Shown here one piece after another: positions 62,844-64,000 of a DNA stretch of 64,000 nucleotides (the stretch's first letter is position 1; every line of letters starts with the position of its first letter). The position numbers and the translations under genes were made by a program. Location: NCBI GenBank assembly GCA_028710415.1, contig JAQTUE010000019.1:55233-119232 (forward strand), given 5' to 3'. The stretch comes from Paludibacter sp. Its GTDB lineage: Bacteria > Bacteroidota > Bacteroidia > Bacteroidales > Paludibacteraceae. A model generated the notes under the pieces. That model did not search any database and was not told the origin of the DNA. It saw nothing but the letters and a program-made list of their open reading frames with translations.

Positions 62844-63194
62844 CCTTTCGATATTGTTGTCTCACAAGGGTAAGGGGATTGACTTTGATTTGAATCATGA
62901 AACTATAAAAATAAATATAATAATTAGATATACAACACTTTAAACAAATTGTATCCGAATTTGTTATGTTTTCAAAACGGAATATACTGCTATTTCTTGT
63001 GCAAGTTTTGTGCAAGTGTTAATTTTGAATTGTTTGTAAATTCAATCTTAAACATTACAATATCTGTAATTAAATTTACTCCTAATATTGCTTAATATCC
63101 TCTATTTTAGCTAGTAATACTTAAACTATGCCAGAGGACTTTAATTAATGATTCGGACCATATTCTATTTCATATCTTAGCTCTATACTATATT

Positions 63195-63238
63195 TAAGTA
63201 ATGGTCAAAATACGACATTATATTTTGACCATTACTTA
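63195..63238. repeat. Perfect 18-bp inverted repeat hairpin
   Basis: TAAGTAATGGTCAAAATA and its exact complement flank an 8-base loop (CGACATTA). No gene is adjacent on either side, and no U-tract follows, so it is not an ordinary terminator. Confidence 0.8.
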
Positions 63239-63717
63239 GTTGCTTCGAGGTGTAAATGTAAATAACCTGAGGTAACTCGCTAAATGAGATAGAATCATAT
63301 AAAATTATTATTTAAAATGATATTTGAAACAATTACGACCGTTATCCGATACGAAATGGCACTAAGATCAAATGAAAAATAAAATAACTTTGTTGCTTTG
63401 TTTATGGGCATTAAAAAAAATCCAAGAATAAAGTTAAATTTATAAAGTTCAAATTATAAACCATTTTCATGATATGATTCGTGTTTTTCTTCTACCCCTT
63501 AATAAAGAATTCTGGTTGTCAATAATTTCCATTTTCAACACAAAATAGATTAATTTTAGGTATTAGTTGACAATTATGGATGTGAGGCTGATTATTCTGT
63601 TTAACGCAGCTCAATCAGCCTCATTAAATTCACTATAGTATAAAAAAAGCATTAATTGACCAAAGAACGAAAAAGTGAACATTCATTTAATAGTATGCAA
63701 ATATAAAAAGACACATA

Positions 63718-63892
63718 ATGGAAGAAATATTTAAAACGAAATATAAATATTGTCATATTGATGCAGACAAGATTGTAATTACTAAAACTCACAAAGTTAA
63801 AGATTTAGTAGCAGAATATTCTAATTCAATAAAATGATTTCTTTAAAAGGTTGATGGTGTTTTATATTTCCATACTACTGCTGATGCACTAA
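63718..63892 (+). pseudogene. Frameshifted small membrane-protein gene (possible remnant)
   Basis: An ATG at 63718 opens 39 codons (MEEIFKTKYKYCHIDADKI onward, ending SNSIK) to a TGA at 63835. Reading from 63836 in the next frame gives DFFKRLMVFYISILLLMH, a hydrophobic segment, to a TAA at 63890. Joined, the two would make a cytoplasmic stretch followed by a membrane helix. In the third frame, 63939-63998 reads RSLILRFELKKGNFVDFEIT, which may be a further part. The pattern suggests a gene broken by frameshifts, or, less likely, a genuine 39-residue peptide. The function is not recognised. Confidence 0.4.
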
Positions 63893-64000
63893 ATTTTTAA
63901 AATATTCAACATATTGCAGATAAACAGCAACATACAAGCGTTCTTTGATTTTACGATTTGAATTGAAAAAAGGTAATTTTGTGGATTTTGAAATAACATC

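Larger units (their letters stand above)
62748..63717. other. Non-coding tail region
   Basis: AT-rich. It holds the terminator at 62807 and a perfect hairpin at 63195. GTGCAAGTTTTGTGCAAGTG near 63000 is a short direct repeat of GTGCAAGT. No credible gene was seen. Confidence 0.5.

Noticed and set aside
62833..63015. Open frame of 60 codons on the minus strand after GH105
   Set aside because: It overlaps the GH105 terminator hairpin, has low-complexity AT-driven composition and has no recognisable domain.
63195..63238. Hairpin considered as a tRNA or part of one
   Set aside because: It is a single long stem with no cloverleaf, T-loop sequence or CCA end.

Overview
The window looks like part of a Bacteroidetes chromosome, probably Bacteroidales-like. 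Three observations support this: two SusC/SusD pairs, ten secreted proteins ending in a type IX secretion (T9SS) sorting domain, and a one-piece hybrid two-component regulator. The DNA is AT-rich, and several genes carry the Bacteroidetes -7 promoter motif TAnnTTTG. No rRNA, tRNA, transposase or CRISPR array was seen. Almost the whole window is one large glycan-degradation region, or several adjacent ones.

Layout. (a) 1-11182, minus strand: an incomplete toroid-type lyase-like protein, a GH2 beta-galactosidase, a GH43 enzyme of exo-beta-1,3-galactanase type, a GH35 beta-galactosidase and a GH105 unsaturated glycuronidase. The four complete enzymes have signal peptides but no T9SS tail, so they are probably periplasmic. 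(b) 11616-18835, plus strand: a small T9SS-tail protein, an FnIII protein with an HExxH motif, a GH51 arabinofuranosidase and a LamG-GH43 enzyme. (c) 18836-19666: a non-coding stretch with an inverted array of 11-bp units. (d) 19667-20521, plus strand: GH16. (e) 20724-28795, minus strand: a BNR_4 beta-propeller enzyme and two large non-catalytic T9SS proteins. (f) 29048-48399, minus strand: a GH128-like enzyme, then FAS1, SusC, SusD, FAS1, FAS1, SusC, SusD. (g) 49014-55309, plus strand: two partly duplicated LamG/Ig lectin-like T9SS proteins associated with a 218-bp direct repeat. (h) 56114-60193, minus strand: the hybrid regulator. (i) 60714-62747, plus strand: a T9SS-exported GH105 with a CBM32-like domain. 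(j) 62748-64000: mostly non-coding, with a perfect hairpin and a broken small gene.

How the genes may work together (inference). The set of exo-beta-1,3-galactanase-like GH43, GH2 and GH35 galactosidases, GH51 and GH43 arabinosidases, GH105, GH16 and a GH145-like propeller fits a plant type II arabinogalactan (arabinogalactan-protein) better than a simple polymer. GH16 and GH128 leave room for beta-1,3-glucan. T9SS-exported enzymes and lectins would act outside the cell, SusCD with FAS1 lipoproteins would bind and import fragments, and the enzymes without a T9SS tail would finish digestion in the periplasm.

Most unusual items: interleaved FAS1 lipoproteins and SusCD pairs, an HExxH candidate protease among glycosidases, the 11-bp-periodic inverted array, and the lectin-gene duplication with swapped N-terminal domains.
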